Shown here: positions 53,133 to 62,298 of the stretch, in pieces
Position numbering within the stretch: position 1 is the stretch's first letter
How the letters are laid out: every line of letters starts with the position of its first letter
Assembly (NCBI GenBank): GCA_030699385.1
Contig: JAUYMY010000006.1
Coordinates: 1 to 64,000, forward strand
Length of the DNA stretch: 64,000 bases
From: Methylobacter sp.
GTDB taxonomy: Bacteria > Pseudomonadota > Gammaproteobacteria > Methylococcales > Methylomonadaceae
Reading direction: 5' to 3'
Program-made: the position numbers and the translations under genes
Notes under the pieces: model-generated
What the model saw: the letters and a program-made list of their open reading frames with translations, nothing else
Databases searched by the model: none
Told to the model about the DNA's origin: nothing

Positions 53133-53200
53133 GTGTCAGGTCTTGCATTGTGCATTTCTTTAAAGCAATTTGATTGTGCAAAATTCAAGACCTGACACTT
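53133..53200. repeat. Complete CAGGTCTTG/CAAGACCTG palindrome, copy 2
   Basis: AGTGTCAGGTCTT (53133-53145) pairs exactly with AAGACCTGACACT (53188-53200), with GCATTGTGCATTTC and GATTGTGCAAAATTC between. It is the inverted counterpart of 47933-47993, so the two flank the Pho-controlled pair and the Cache-CheW gene. Confidence 0.8.
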
Positions 53201-53269
53201 TATTTCGCGTTTTGTGTTTCGAGGAATTGATCGTTTTGAAGTTGAATAAAGCCGTGCAGGGTGGGCAGG

Positions 53270-53349
53270 CTTTTTGTTGCCATAAGTCAATCGGCACTAT
53301 AACCGCCGTCGGTTTACCGTTTTCATTGTATTTTGAAATTTGTCCCCTA
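53270..53349 (-). pseudogene. Possible antitoxin (Phd/YefM-type) fragment
   Basis: The minus strand reads GQISKYNENGKPTAVIVPID then LWQQK. The ENGKPTAVIVP segment is typical of Phd/YefM antitoxins. No start codon or toxin is nearby. It begins about 24 bases after an attC-like core, so it may be the remains of a second integron cassette. Confidence 0.35.
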
Positions 53350-53372
53350 TTATGCCGCTCGCTCCTTGTAAG

Positions 53373-53408
53373 GCCTAACGTAAAGCTAATCCGACCGCCG
53401 GGTTAGGC
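53373..53408 (-). other. Short attC-like site after the cassette gene
   Basis: Read on the minus strand, GCCTAAC (53408-53402) and GTTAGGC (53379-53373) match the attC outer boxes RYYYAAC and GTTRRRY. The 19 bases GATTAGCTTTACGTTAGGC match 17 of 19 in the larger attC at 53763-53851. Only 36 bases remain, so one inner arm seems deleted. It begins three bases after the cassette gene stop. Confidence 0.5.
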
Positions 53409-53411
53409 AAT

Positions 53412-53744
53412 TTAGTCACCATTGCCGATACCTAAATCCCAGATTACATCGCATTTGCTACAGTATGCACTCCAACTGTCCGGGGTTTCCTTTCTCGAAT
53501 TCCTTGTTATTGTTTTTCCATGACAGATTGGGCATGGAACATGGTATAGCTTGTAAAAGGTCATGGCGAAAACCAGGCAGCCATACCCAAGAATGAAAAT
53601 TACAATGTACTTAATAAGGTGGCTATTGTGCATTAAAAACTCATGAGCCAGATAAACTCCTAGCTGACTACCAATCAGTAGCAACCCAAGAAAAATAAAG
53701 TGTTTTTTGGGGATAGCAAAACTTTCATGTTTTTTTACGAGCAT
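53412..53744 (-). CDS. Small membrane protein with zinc-ribbon end, in an integron-type cassette
   Basis: The 110-residue protein has two hydrophobic helices (about residues 15-35 and 44-63). A C-terminal zinc-ribbon-like part follows with CPICHGKTIT and YCSKCDVIWDLG. The gene is tightly framed by attC-like sites: it starts about 20 bases after one core (GTTAGAC at 53769-53763) and ends three bases before the other site, the compact arrangement of integron gene cassettes. The family is not recognised. Confidence 0.65.
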   Translation of the reverse strand: MLVKKHESFAIPKKHFIFLGLLLIGSQLGVYLAHEFLMHNSHLIKYIVIFILGYGCLVFAMTFYKLYHVPCPICHGKTITRNSRKETPDSWSAYCSKCDVIWDLGIGNGD

Positions 53745-53762
53745 AATGAGAATCTTATATTC

Positions 53763-53851
53763 AGTCTAACGTAGAGCTAATCGGGCGCGGCACGGAAAGC
53801 TGAAAAACAAAACCGTATTGAAACCGCGCTCTGGTTGAGCTCCATGTTAGC
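53763..53851 (-). other. attC recombination site
   Basis: Read on the minus strand, CGCTAAC (one base off RYYYAAC) at 53851-53845 and GTTAGAC (53769-53763) bound an 89-base imperfect hairpin. The inner arms GGAGCTCAACCAGAGCGCGG and CCGCGCCCGATTAGCTCTAC pair with unpaired extra bases on one side, as in attC sites. Length and box order fit attC; no integrase gene is in the window. Confidence 0.6.
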
Positions 53852-54138
53852 GATTGAACCGACGCGCCAGTGATCAATTGAATAAGGCTCTTACTGGATT
53901 GCGTGGAAATGAAGTCAAGCGGAAAAGATACCAGATTGAGGTTTTAAATTAAAGTTTCCACCGGCCAATGTCGCCTGCGTTTAGCTGTGTTACTGTGGAC
54001 AGCACTTGAATGCCATGCCGTTGACAATAATCTGCGATAACCTTTGCTTTAAAGGTTCTGGCAATGTATCTATACAATTCAGTCGCTTACATTTACACTA
54101 TGAGTCCCCAGTGCCATGCCTATTAGCGAGCAATTTTT
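53852..54138. other. Gap before the beta-helix gene
   Basis: I see no open frame or repeat of note in these 287 bases. They would hold the promoter of the secreted protein gene at 54139. Confidence 0.5.
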
Positions 54139-56175
54139 ATGAAATATCTACCCGCTAAAATTTTGCTTATTTTAACTGCGCATTCTCTTGCGCAAGCAGC
54201 ACCCGGTTATTACCAAGGCAGAACGCACCCGAATGCCGGCGATCAGTTGTTAGACGCAAGCGCTTATGGAATCATTGCTGACGATGGTCAAGATGATACC
54301 CAGGCTTTACAAGCTTTGCTCGATTATGCAGCTACTCTCAGTGGCCCTAAACATCGTGTAGAAATTGTATTGCCTGCTGGAGAAGTTTTACTGTCGAACG
54401 AAATCAATATCGATGGCAGTCACCTGATCATAACAGGGCGTGGGGCTGATCCTTCGCAGTCGCGACATACACTTATTCATTTTCGACCCACCACTGCTCA
54501 AGCGTATAAAATCAACAACGACAATATTGATAAACCCGAACCGGATATCGATGGCCCTAACTGGCCGGGCAAAGCTATTTTTCACGTTGAAAGCAGGCAA
54601 GCATTTTCTGCTTCACAGCCGCCGCGCAGCATTAATTGGCATTGGTTGTCTGGCTTTCAAGTGGATGAACAACAGCCTGGGGTTATCGGCAGCCGAGACA
54701 TTCACTTCACTCCTAGTCAAAACGGTGAACCGCCGATTAATGTTGGTGCCACAGTGTTGGTAGGTGCCACGAATACCGTTGACTTTTATCGCTTCATGGG
54801 TTTGACCGATCGCTCCCATTATAAACGTCAGCACCTGCGCTCCCAGATGTTTACGGTGAGCGCGGTTAACGGCAGTCGCCTGACGCTCGACCAACCTTTA
54901 GAGTTTGACGTTCCGTACAGCGACCAGAATCAGCTGGTGGCCGCAAAAAAAGATCCCTATTATTCTACAGTGATGCACGTTACCGCAGTGCAAGATGTAG
55001 GTTTTCGCAATCTCTGGATTAAAACTTCGTTGGATCGAACTGAATACGCTCAACTCAATGCGCGTGCTTACCATCCAACCACCAACACCCAAGGCGTAGG
55101 TTATTACTTGCATAGCCCCGCTTTACAATATGCCTATCATGGCATTTTATTTAAATTTGTCACCAATGCCTGGATTGATAATGTGCGCATTGAAATGGCC
55201 GGTTCGCACGCCTTAGTGACTGAATTTGCCCGCCACTGCACCTTTGAAAACAGTGTCTTTCAAGGGGCGTGGAACAAAGGCGATGGTCAAGGCTATGTAC
55301 GCTTATCCAAATTGTATGACTCCTTATTTCAAAATAACCGCTTGATTGATTTACGGCATTTAAGCCTGCAATGGTCAGCGAGCGGAAATGTGATTCGCAA
55401 TAATGACATTGAAGCCGATCTTAACCTGCATGGCGGCTGGGAACGCAATAATCTACTGGTCGACAATAAAATCAGTATTCCTTATGAACTGTATGATAAG
55501 TCTGGACAACGCACATCAAAATTCCCCCTGTGGTGGAGCCCTGGTGCCAAAGCCACTTGGGCCGGAGCCTCTGGGCCGAATAATGTGTTATGCAATAATC
55601 ATTTTTTACAACAAACGCCAACGGGGCTTTACCAGCCATCAGGTCATTATGACACCCCTAACCTAAGCTACCATTTAGCGTGGGATGGCCAAACTTGGCA
55701 GCATTTGAGCCAACAAGGCAACATGATTCAAGACTGGTCACAAGCCACTGCGTTAGAGAATTACACGCAATCTCCCAATGCCGGTGTGATCACAACAGCC
55801 GGCTGTCCAGAAAATCCACCTGGACGTACTGCGGCTGCGAATGTACTTGCCACCTGTGCGCGAGCAGATGCGCAGTTCACGCTAAGCTTGCCGTGCGTAA
55901 ATGCTGAAGGGCATTATTATCAAGCGCAATTGCAACAAACAAGCGCTAATCTCTCATTAGATACCTTACGTTGGCAAGTGATGCCCGATATTGGTGAACA
56001 AGCTATTGAAGATAACCGCTATTGTTCACTACTCACAACGAATAGTGATGTCATCATGCCTTGTTTATTATTCGACGAACAGCCTTATCAAGTTGGTTTA
56101 AAAGCCGCCAACGATGAGCCGTTTACTTGGACACTAGAAACTCTGGTAACGCATTCAGGAATGAAAATTAAATAA
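54139..56175 (+). CDS. Secreted right-handed beta-helix protein, pectate-lyase-3-like
   Basis: The 678-residue protein has a signal peptide (cleavage after AQA near residue 20). It begins with the pectate-lyase-superfamily motif DASAYGIIADDGQDDTQALQALLDYA. Repeated Asn-rich strands (NVIRNNDIEADLNL, NNLLVDNKIS) indicate a parallel beta helix in the middle. The last 120 residues form a cysteine-containing domain. It may act on, or bind, a polysaccharide; the substrate is unknown. It is monocistronic. Confidence 0.8.
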   Translation: MKYLPAKILLILTAHSLAQAAPGYYQGRTHPNAGDQLLDASAYGIIADDGQDDTQALQALLDYAATLSGPKHRVEIVLPAGEVLLSNEINIDGSHLIITGRGADPSQSRHTLIHFRPTTAQAYKINNDNIDKPEPDIDGPNWPGKAIFHVESRQAFSASQPPRSINWHWLSGFQVDEQQPGVIGSRDIHFTPSQNGEPPINVGATVLVGATNTVDFYRFMGLTDRSHYKRQHLRSQMFTVSAVNGSRLTLDQPLEFDVPYSDQNQLVAAKKDPYYSTVMHVTAVQDVGFRNLWIKTSLDRTEYAQLNARAYHPTTNTQGVGYYLHSPALQYAYHGILFKFVTNAWIDNVRIEMAGSHALVTEFARHCTFENSVFQGAWNKGDGQGYVRLSKLYDSLFQNNRLIDLRHLSLQWSASGNVIRNNDIEADLNLHGGWERNNLLVDNKISIPYELYDKSGQRTSKFPLWWSPGAKATWAGASGPNNVLCNNHFLQQTPTGLYQPSGHYDTPNLSYHLAWDGQTWQHLSQQGNMIQDWSQATALENYTQSPNAGVITTAGCPENPPGRTAAANVLATCARADAQFTLSLPCVNAEGHYYQAQLQQTSANLSLDTLRWQVMPDIGEQAIEDNRYCSLLTTNSDVIMPCLLFDEQPYQVGLKAANDEPFTWTLETLVTHSGMKIK

Positions 56176-56360
56176 TGCGAGCAATATCGGTGGTTGTGCC
56201 ACTATTTAAATTTCCCAGCCCTCCGTTGCTAAAGGTTTTCAGGGTATTCTGTATGTACCCGCGAGGAGGTAGATAGAATAGACGACTGGGCTTGGAAATT
56301 TAATATTTGAACGTGTATAGTTCCCAGATGATTTGCGAGAAATAACATCCCTTGATGATC

Positions 56361-56450
56361 AAAAAACAGAGTCCACGCTTATTACAAAAAACACGAACTT
56401 TTCGTGTTTTTTTGTGCCTTTCGTGGACAATTTTTGGTATGTTCTTTTCA
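56361..56450. repeat. Dispersed GTCCACG/CGTGGAC element, copy 2
   Basis: AAAAAACAGAGTCCACG (from 56361) and CGTGGACAATTTTTGGTATG with TTCTTTTCAG match the flanks of the element at 3196-3468. The interior here is only 44 bases and contains CACGAAC/TTTCGTG hairpins. It lies in the 345-base gap before moxR; nothing else is seen in that gap. Confidence 0.65.
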
Positions 56451-56520
56451 GCAAATCACCTTAGTGCTCAACTCTCGAAACCTGCAGCCCGGTAAATTTA
56501 TTGGGTGAATAAGCCAAATT

Positions 56521-57426
56521 ATGAATAACACCTTAAACAATCTACTGGCGGCAGCCAATCAAATCATCCTTGGCAAAGACCGGCAAATCCGTTTAGCGGT
56601 TTGCTGTTTACTGGCAAAAGGCCATCTGTTAATCGAGGATGTGCCGGGCGTGGGAAAAACCACGCTGTCACACACGCTGGCAAAACTGTTCGGTCTGGAT
56701 TACCAGCGCATTCAGTTCACCAGCGATATTTTGCCCGCTGACATCATCGGTTCGTCGGTGTTTATTGCCGACCAGCAGCAGTTTAAATTCCATCTCGGCC
56801 CGATTTTCAGGCAAATGATTCTGGCTGATGAAATCAATCGCGCCACGCCCAAGGCGCAGAGCGCTTTGCTGGAAGCAATGGAAGAGCAACAGGTCACTGT
56901 CGATGGCAAAACCTATGCTTTGCCGAAGCCGTTTTTTGTCATTGCCACGCAAAATCCTTCCTTTCATATCGGTACTTTTCCGTTGCCGGAATCGCAGCTG
57001 GACCGGTTTTTGATGCGCATCGAACTGGGCTATCCCGATCAGCGGGCGGAACGCGAGTTACTGGCCGGGCAGCTGCGTTATGAGTTGCTGGAAAATCTGC
57101 CGGCGCAGATGTCGGTTGAACAATTGCTGGACTTGCAACAGGCAGTTAGGGCGGTTTATGCGGCACCGGCGTTGCTGGATTATGTGCAGGCGATTATCAA
57201 TTTTACTCGCCAATCGGGGCACTATCATTGCGGCCTGTCGCCGCGCGCCGGTTTGGCTTTGCTGACCGCCGCCAAAGCCTGGGCCTTGATGGACGGTCGC
57301 GATGCGGTCGTTCCCGAAGATGTGCAGGCGGTGTTGGCGGCGGTTGCAGGCCACCGTATCCGTTCAGGTTTAGGCGATTCGGAGGCGATTGTGGCGCCGA
57401 TTTTGACTCAGGTCGCAGTGATATAA
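56521..57426 (+). CDS. moxR: MoxR-family AAA+ ATPase
   Basis: The 301-residue ATPase has Walker A GVGKTTL near residue 44 in EDVPGVGKTTLSHTLAK, and Walker B with LADEINRATPKAQSALLEAMEEQQVTVDGK near 105. Sensor I is in ATQNP. MoxR proteins act as chaperones for complex assembly and usually precede DUF58 and VWA genes, as here. The partner complex cannot be told from the window. Confidence 0.93.
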   Translation: MNNTLNNLLAAANQIILGKDRQIRLAVCCLLAKGHLLIEDVPGVGKTTLSHTLAKLFGLDYQRIQFTSDILPADIIGSSVFIADQQQFKFHLGPIFRQMILADEINRATPKAQSALLEAMEEQQVTVDGKTYALPKPFFVIATQNPSFHIGTFPLPESQLDRFLMRIELGYPDQRAERELLAGQLRYELLENLPAQMSVEQLLDLQQAVRAVYAAPALLDYVQAIINFTRQSGHYHCGLSPRAGLALLTAAKAWALMDGRDAVVPEDVQAVLAAVAGHRIRSGLGDSEAIVAPILTQVAVI

Positions 57427-57438
57427 AAAAGGCGAGCG

Positions 57439-58398
57439 GTGGAACATTCCAAGCTAACATTTAAACAACGCTTTCAGCTCAGCCGTTTTTTTAAAGGCGA
57501 GCCGCCGGTTAGCGGTGCGGTGCAATTGACTCAGCGCCGGGTCTTTATTCTGCCGACACGGCGGGGTTTGGGCATGGTGCTGACGATCGTACTGCTGTTG
57601 CTGATTGCTTTTGTTTACAACAATAATCTGGTCTATTTGCTCGGTTTTTTGTTGGCGAGCGTTTTTTTTATCACCATTTTGCACACTTTCAAGGCGCTGG
57701 CAGGACTGGTGCTGCAGGCCGGCTTTGTGCCGCCGGTGTTTGCAGGGGAAAGTGCAGGCTTTACGCTGACGGTGACTAATCCAGGCAATCAGGCGCGTCT
57801 GGCTTTAAGCGCAAGTTTGGAAACGGAACAGACGTTTAGTCTGGATGCTTATGCCAACAAGACCTTGACGCTGTACGCGGCGACGCAAAAACGGGGCTGG
57901 CAGCAACTCAACACGGTCACTTTTTCCAGCTGTTATCCTTTAGGAATATTTCGCGCCTGGTCGCCGCTCCGGTTCGACAGCAAGGTGCTGGTTTATCCCA
58001 AGCCCAGCGCTTTATCATTGCCTTTCCCAGACGGTTCAGGCCAACAGCAATCAGGGCTGCGCTACAGCAATCGCGCCGGTGATGATGATTTTAACGGCAC
58101 CCGCGCTTATCAGGCCGGAGATCCGTTACGGCAAATTCACTGGAAAGCTTATGCCAAAGGCCAGGGCTTGCTCAGCAAGCAGTATGCGGCCGATGTAGGC
58201 GGCACCGAGTTGTGGCTGGATTATCAAAACACGCCGGGGTTCGATGTCGAACAGCGTTTGAGCCAGCTGTGCCGCTGGGTTATCGATGCAGAAGATGCCG
58301 GTTTGCTTTACGGCCTGCTGCTGCCCGATTGCAAAATTGCGCCTGATTGCGGAATAAAACACCGCGCAGCCTGTTTGGAGGCGTTGGCGTTGTTTTAA
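57439..58398 (+). CDS. DUF58 domain protein
   Basis: The 319-residue protein starts at a GTG behind AGGCGAG. Two hydrophobic helices lie at about residues 36-75, and the DUF58 signature is GTRAYQAGDPLRQIHWKAYAK near 215. DUF58 proteins are the usual partners of MoxR. The transglutaminase-like and VWA genes that often follow are absent, so the locus is a minimal pair. Confidence 0.88.
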   Translation: MEHSKLTFKQRFQLSRFFKGEPPVSGAVQLTQRRVFILPTRRGLGMVLTIVLLLLIAFVYNNNLVYLLGFLLASVFFITILHTFKALAGLVLQAGFVPPVFAGESAGFTLTVTNPGNQARLALSASLETEQTFSLDAYANKTLTLYAATQKRGWQQLNTVTFSSCYPLGIFRAWSPLRFDSKVLVYPKPSALSLPFPDGSGQQQSGLRYSNRAGDDDFNGTRAYQAGDPLRQIHWKAYAKGQGLLSKQYAADVGGTELWLDYQNTPGFDVEQRLSQLCRWVIDAEDAGLLYGLLLPDCKIAPDCGIKHRAACLEALALF

Positions 58399-58495
58399 TG
58401 CCGTACCGTGAGCGCGGCGGTTAAATATTTTCATTGCAAATGTTTGCTGTCGCTTACAATTAAATCCTTTATTACCCTATTTTTGAGAGAAATCG

Positions 58496-58813
58496 ATGAA
58501 CCTAATAAAATTAGCTGTTTTTGTGCTTGCAGTTTGTTTTGCCTCCACCGGCTTTGCTGAGCCGAAAGCAATAAAAACAGATGGCTATGATGTCTTAACT
58601 GAGACATTTTTGCGTCCTTTAAGCTTTATGGGAATGGTTGGCGGAACCGGCGCTTTTGTCATATTAAGCCCATTAACTGCACTGGCCTCAATACCTTCAC
58701 TAAAGGGCGATGCTTTTGAAGATCTAGCGGACACACTTATTGTAAAGCCTTACAAATACACTTTTGTCAGGCCTTTAGGCGATTACGATTATAACGAGGG
58801 TCTGAAAAAATAA
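58496..58813 (+). CDS. Small exported protein
   Basis: The 105-residue protein has a signal peptide (cleavage likely after GFA in CFASTGFA). It contains a hydrophobic glycine-rich segment (SFMGMVGGTGAFVILSP, residues 43-60) and ends in a lysine tail. The family is not recognised. GAGAGAAATCG precedes the ATG. It may encode a membrane-associated envelope component. Confidence 0.7.
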   Translation: MNLIKLAVFVLAVCFASTGFAEPKAIKTDGYDVLTETFLRPLSFMGMVGGTGAFVILSPLTALASIPSLKGDAFEDLADTLIVKPYKYTFVRPLGDYDYNEGLKK

Positions 58814-58855
58814 ATACGCCATCAAGGCGAGTTTTAAATAGGCCGAAAAACGCTG

Positions 58856-58885
58856 TTGACATCGCTAGGAATGGCGCTGTAGAAT
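58856..58885 (+). promoter_or_regulatory. Sigma-70 type promoter of the cold-shock gene
   Basis: TTGACA (58856-58861) and TAGAAT (58880-58885) are separated by 18 bases. Transcription would start near 58892, leaving an untranslated leader of about 145 bases before the csp ATG. Such leaders are typical of CspA-family mRNAs that change structure with temperature. Confidence 0.65.
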
Positions 58886-59035
58886 GCGCCTAGCTTGAAA
58901 TAGTTTTACCGTTATGCTTATCTCTACGAAGTTCTTCATGTGATTGTTCGTCCTGTTATCATTAAGTAATTATCTAATTTCCCAGCTCCATCGGCCTTTA
59001 TATAAGGCTTCAATTACTAAAAAATAGGATTACAC

Positions 59036-59236
59036 ATGACTACTGGTATAGTTAAATGGTTTAACGCTGAAAAAGGTTTTGGTTTTATTCAGCAAGAAAA
59101 TGGCCCTGACGTTTTTGTTCACTTTCGTAACATCAACAGTTCTGGCTTTAAATCTCTTGATGAAGGACAGAAAGTACAGTTTACTGTCACTCAAGGACAA
59201 AAAGGCCCGCAAGCAGAAGAAGTAACACTCGTCTAA
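59036..59236 (+). CDS. Cold-shock protein, CspA family
   Basis: The 66-residue single-strand nucleic-acid-binding protein contains the RNP1 motif KGFGFIQ and RNP2 DVFVHF, with [10 protein letters not shown] and the typical [10 protein letters not shown] start. It acts as an RNA chaperone. A long leader precedes it and a strong terminator follows. Confidence 0.97.
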   Translation: MTTGIVKWFNAEKGFGFIQQENGPDVFVHFRNINSSGFKSLDEGQKVQFTVTQGQKGPQAEEVTLV

Positions 59237-59250
59237 TTGTACGGCACTTA

Positions 59251-59286
59251 AAAAAACCGTAGCTCCAAAAGGGCTACGGTTTTTTT
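59251..59286 (+). terminator. Intrinsic terminator of the cold-shock gene
   Basis: AAAAAACCGTAGC (59251-59263) pairs with GCTACGGTTTTTT (59273-59285) around a 9-base loop, ending in a T run. Confidence 0.92.
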
Positions 59287-59431
59287 ATGCCCGGTGATAA
59301 AGCAAAATCAGTCGGCATTGTTGCGTTAAATAGTCGGGTTCGGTGCCAATAGCGGGATAATACTTCTTCAACGCCGTTAAACTCTTTTATAATGGCGCGA
59401 TTATAAGGACTACAGGCTATGTGCCCATTCT

Positions 59432-61018
59432 ATGACTCATTTGAATAACGCGCTTTTAACACGTTTGGACTGGCTGAATGCAAACGGTCATCAACAACTG
59501 CTTTGCGGCGGGCTTAAAGGTATTGAAAAGGAAAGCCTGCGCATCTGTAAAGACGGGCTGATTGCCCAAACGCCGCACCCTACAGCACTCGGTGCGGCGT
59601 TGACCCATCCCTACATCACCACGGATTATTCCGAAGCGCTGATAGAGCTGATTACCCCGCCGTTTGTCGATGTTAAGGACTCGCTGGCGTATTTGCATAA
59701 CTTGCATCAGTTCGTTTACGAGCATTTGGGGAATGAAATCCTGCTCGGCACCAGTATGCCTTGCGGCATTAACGGCGATGAAAGCATCCCTATTGCCGAC
59801 TATGGCAGCTCCAATATAGGCCGGATGAAGCATGTTTATCGTCATGGTTTGTGGCATCGTTACGGCAGAACCATGCAGTCCATTGCCGGCATCCATTTTA
59901 ATTATTCGGTGCCTGAAGCCTTGTGGCCGGTGCTGCAGCAGGAAAAAAACAGCCCGCTAAATCTGGCTCAGTTCACTGATGATGCCTATTTTGGCTTGAT
60001 CCGAAATTTCCAGCGCATGGGCTGGTTGATTCTGTATTTGTTCGGCGCATCACCCGCTATCTGCAAGAACTTTTTTAACAGCCGTCCGGCTTTAATGGCG
60101 CAGTTTGAAGAATTCGACAGCGGCACACTTTATCATCCTTATGCCACCTCGTTGCGCATGAGCGACATCGGTTACAAAAGCAAAAATCAGGCTAAGCTGA
60201 AAATTGATTACAATTCGGTGGAAGGCTATGTCAGCAGCTTGGGCGCGGCGATTGCGACGCCTTATCTCGAGTATGAAGCAATCGGCACGCGAGTGGACGG
60301 GCAATACCGCCAGCTGAACAGTAATATTTTGCAGATTGAAAATGAGTTTTACAGCACCATGCGCCCCAAACAAATTGCCCAGTCCGGCGAAAAGCCGACG
60401 ATGGCGCTCAAACGGCGCGGCGTCCGCTATATAGAAATGCGCTCGTTGGATTTGGACTTGTTTAACCCTATCGGCATTGATGAGGATAAGGCGCATTTTA
60501 TCGAGGCGCTGTTGCTGACCTGTCTGTTGCAGGACAGCCCGAAAACCTCGGATCAGGAACACGAGATCAATAATACCAATCAACTGGCAGTGGCTAATTT
60601 TGGCCGTAAACCCGGCTTGATGCTGAATAAAAATCAGCAAACAATTTTGCTAAAAGACTGGGCGGCCGAGATTCTTCAGTCTATGCAAGCGGTGTGCGCC
60701 ATTCTTGACCAGGGTAATGCCGATAAACGCTACAGCACGGCCTTGGAAAAACAGCGGGTGATGGTCGAAAAGCCTGATTTAACCGCGTCGGCGCGGATGT
60801 TGGAGCAAATGACGCAGCACCAGCAGCCGTTTGCCCGTTTTGCCTTAAATACGTCCATCGAACATGCCCAGTATTTTAAAAGTAAGCCGCTGGATAATGA
60901 CAAGACACAGCAGTTTGAGTTAATGGCGGTAGAGTCCCATGACAAACAGCGGGAACTGGAAAGCAAACCGCAGATTCCTTTTGATGACTTTTTGCAGCAG
61001 TATTTTTTGCAAGCGTAA
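59432..61018 (+). CDS. gshA: Glutamate-cysteine ligase
   Basis: The 528-residue enzyme performs the first step of glutathione synthesis. It shows the proteobacterial type-1 pattern GGLKGIEKESLRICKDG, TDYSEALIELITPP, and RGVRYIEMRSLDLDLFNPIGI, and a length near the E. coli enzyme (518). The next gene, cysH, supplies sulfite for cysteine, so the pairing links sulfur assimilation to glutathione supply. Confidence 0.96.
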   Translation: MTHLNNALLTRLDWLNANGHQQLLCGGLKGIEKESLRICKDGLIAQTPHPTALGAALTHPYITTDYSEALIELITPPFVDVKDSLAYLHNLHQFVYEHLGNEILLGTSMPCGINGDESIPIADYGSSNIGRMKHVYRHGLWHRYGRTMQSIAGIHFNYSVPEALWPVLQQEKNSPLNLAQFTDDAYFGLIRNFQRMGWLILYLFGASPAICKNFFNSRPALMAQFEEFDSGTLYHPYATSLRMSDIGYKSKNQAKLKIDYNSVEGYVSSLGAAIATPYLEYEAIGTRVDGQYRQLNSNILQIENEFYSTMRPKQIAQSGEKPTMALKRRGVRYIEMRSLDLDLFNPIGIDEDKAHFIEALLLTCLLQDSPKTSDQEHEINNTNQLAVANFGRKPGLMLNKNQQTILLKDWAAEILQSMQAVCAILDQGNADKRYSTALEKQRVMVEKPDLTASARMLEQMTQHQQPFARFALNTSIEHAQYFKSKPLDNDKTQQFELMAVESHDKQRELESKPQIPFDDFLQQYFLQA

Positions 61019-61057
61019 TTCAATCAAACCGAACAGCAGCAACAAGGAAAAACCATC

Positions 61058-61780
61058 ATGACAAGTTTTGATATAGAACCACTACAAACCGAGCTGGCGG
61101 ATAAAAATCCGCGCGTTATCCTGAAAAAAGCGCTGGGGCTGTTCGATAATATCGCCGTTTCATTCAGCGGTGCGGAAGATGTGGTGCTGATTGACATGGC
61201 TTTGGCAATCAGAAAGGACATACAAGTTTTTTCTTTGGATACCGGGCGCTTGCATCCCGAAACCTATCGCTTTATCGAAAAGGTCAGGAAGCATTACCAC
61301 ATCGATATTGAATTATTGACGCCAGACCGCGATGTGCTGGATAGCTTTGTCAAAAACAAAGGCCTGTTCAGTTTCTATGAAGACGGCCATCAAGAATGTT
61401 GCGGCATCCGCAAGGTTGAGCCGTTAAAACGCAAACTGGCGCAAGTCGATGCCTGGATTACCGGGCAGCGTAAAGACCAGAGCCTGGACACGCGGCAAGA
61501 TGTTCCTGAGGTGCAGATAGACACGGCCTTTTCTACAGACGAACATCCAGTGGTTAAATTTAATCCCTTGCTCAACTGGAGTTCCGCGCAAGTCTGGGAT
61601 TATATTGAAGCCTATCAGGTGCCGTATAACGAACTGCATCAGCAAGGTTTTATCAGCATAGGCTGCGAGCCATGTACCCGCCCTGTGTTGCCCAATCAAC
61701 ACGAAAGAACCGGGCGCTGGTGGTGGGAAGCCGGGGCGAAAAAAGAGTGCGGCTTACATGCGGGAAATTTGCAAAAATAA
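61058..61780 (+). CDS. cysH: Adenylyl-sulfate (APS-type) reductase
   Basis: The 240-residue enzyme reduces activated sulfate to sulfite. Four cysteines in ECCGIRK and GCEPCTRPV are the [4Fe-4S] ligands that mark the APS-reducing, plant/Pseudomonas-type CysH rather than the enterobacterial PAPS type. The nucleophilic cysteine is in KKECGLH near the C-terminus. [14 protein letters not shown] is the substrate-binding loop. It lies 39 bases after gshA. Confidence 0.92.
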   Translation: MTSFDIEPLQTELADKNPRVILKKALGLFDNIAVSFSGAEDVVLIDMALAIRKDIQVFSLDTGRLHPETYRFIEKVRKHYHIDIELLTPDRDVLDSFVKNKGLFSFYEDGHQECCGIRKVEPLKRKLAQVDAWITGQRKDQSLDTRQDVPEVQIDTAFSTDEHPVVKFNPLLNWSSAQVWDYIEAYQVPYNELHQQGFISIGCEPCTRPVLPNQHERTGRWWWEAGAKKECGLHAGNLQK

Positions 61781-61797
61781 GGCTGAACCAGCACCGT

Positions 61798-62223
61798 TTA
61801 GGCCAACTTTTTAGCCGCCGTTTTTAGCCTGACGATCAGACGCCGATAATCCTCGTCACTTAAGGCATCGTTGACAATCAGCAGCGATTGTTTCCGCGTA
61901 GAGTCTTTAACATGCAAAAATAGCGCAAACACGGTGATAACGGTTGAATTTAAGATTTCAACTGCTTTAAACTCAGTACCGTCGGATATTTCCCACCCCA
62001 AGGCATCGGATTGTTTGATGATCAGCTGTTGGTTTTTTAAGCGCCGTCTAAGCCAGAAAAAATGGCTGCAAATTGCGCACAACAAGGCCAGTTTAACCCC
62101 AATCGGCAAGGCATTGGCGATACTCGACGCCAGCGCCAACCCATGAAAAAAAACCAGCCACTGTTGTAATCTCCGGGAGCTTTTAACTTCAATGAACAGC
62201 GGCAGTTCCGGTTTTTTAGGCAC
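61798..62223 (-). CDS. YgfX-like inner-membrane protein
   Basis: The 141-residue protein has two hydrophobic helices in about residues 23-60 and a soluble tail. The fold resembles YgfX (CptA), a protein next to ygfZ in many gammaproteobacteria; ygfZ is indeed divergent from it here. The usual partner SdhE (YgfY) is not present. The family assignment rests on topology and position more than on motifs. Confidence 0.65.
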   Translation of the reverse strand: MPKKPELPLFIEVKSSRRLQQWLVFFHGLALASSIANALPIGVKLALLCAICSHFFWLRRRLKNQQLIIKQSDALGWEISDGTEFKAVEILNSTVITVFALFLHVKDSTRKQSLLIVNDALSDEDYRRLIVRLKTAAKKLA

Positions 62224-62298
62224 TTTGGCGCACTCCTTGTTTTCTTGCGTTTAAACAGCGATATAATCAGCGCACTTTAAAACCAACTCTGTTATCTG

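Noticed and set aside
53170-53406. Short plus-strand frame next to the attC-like site
   Set aside because: Covers a palindrome and the attC-like repeat; no ribosome binding site or family pattern.
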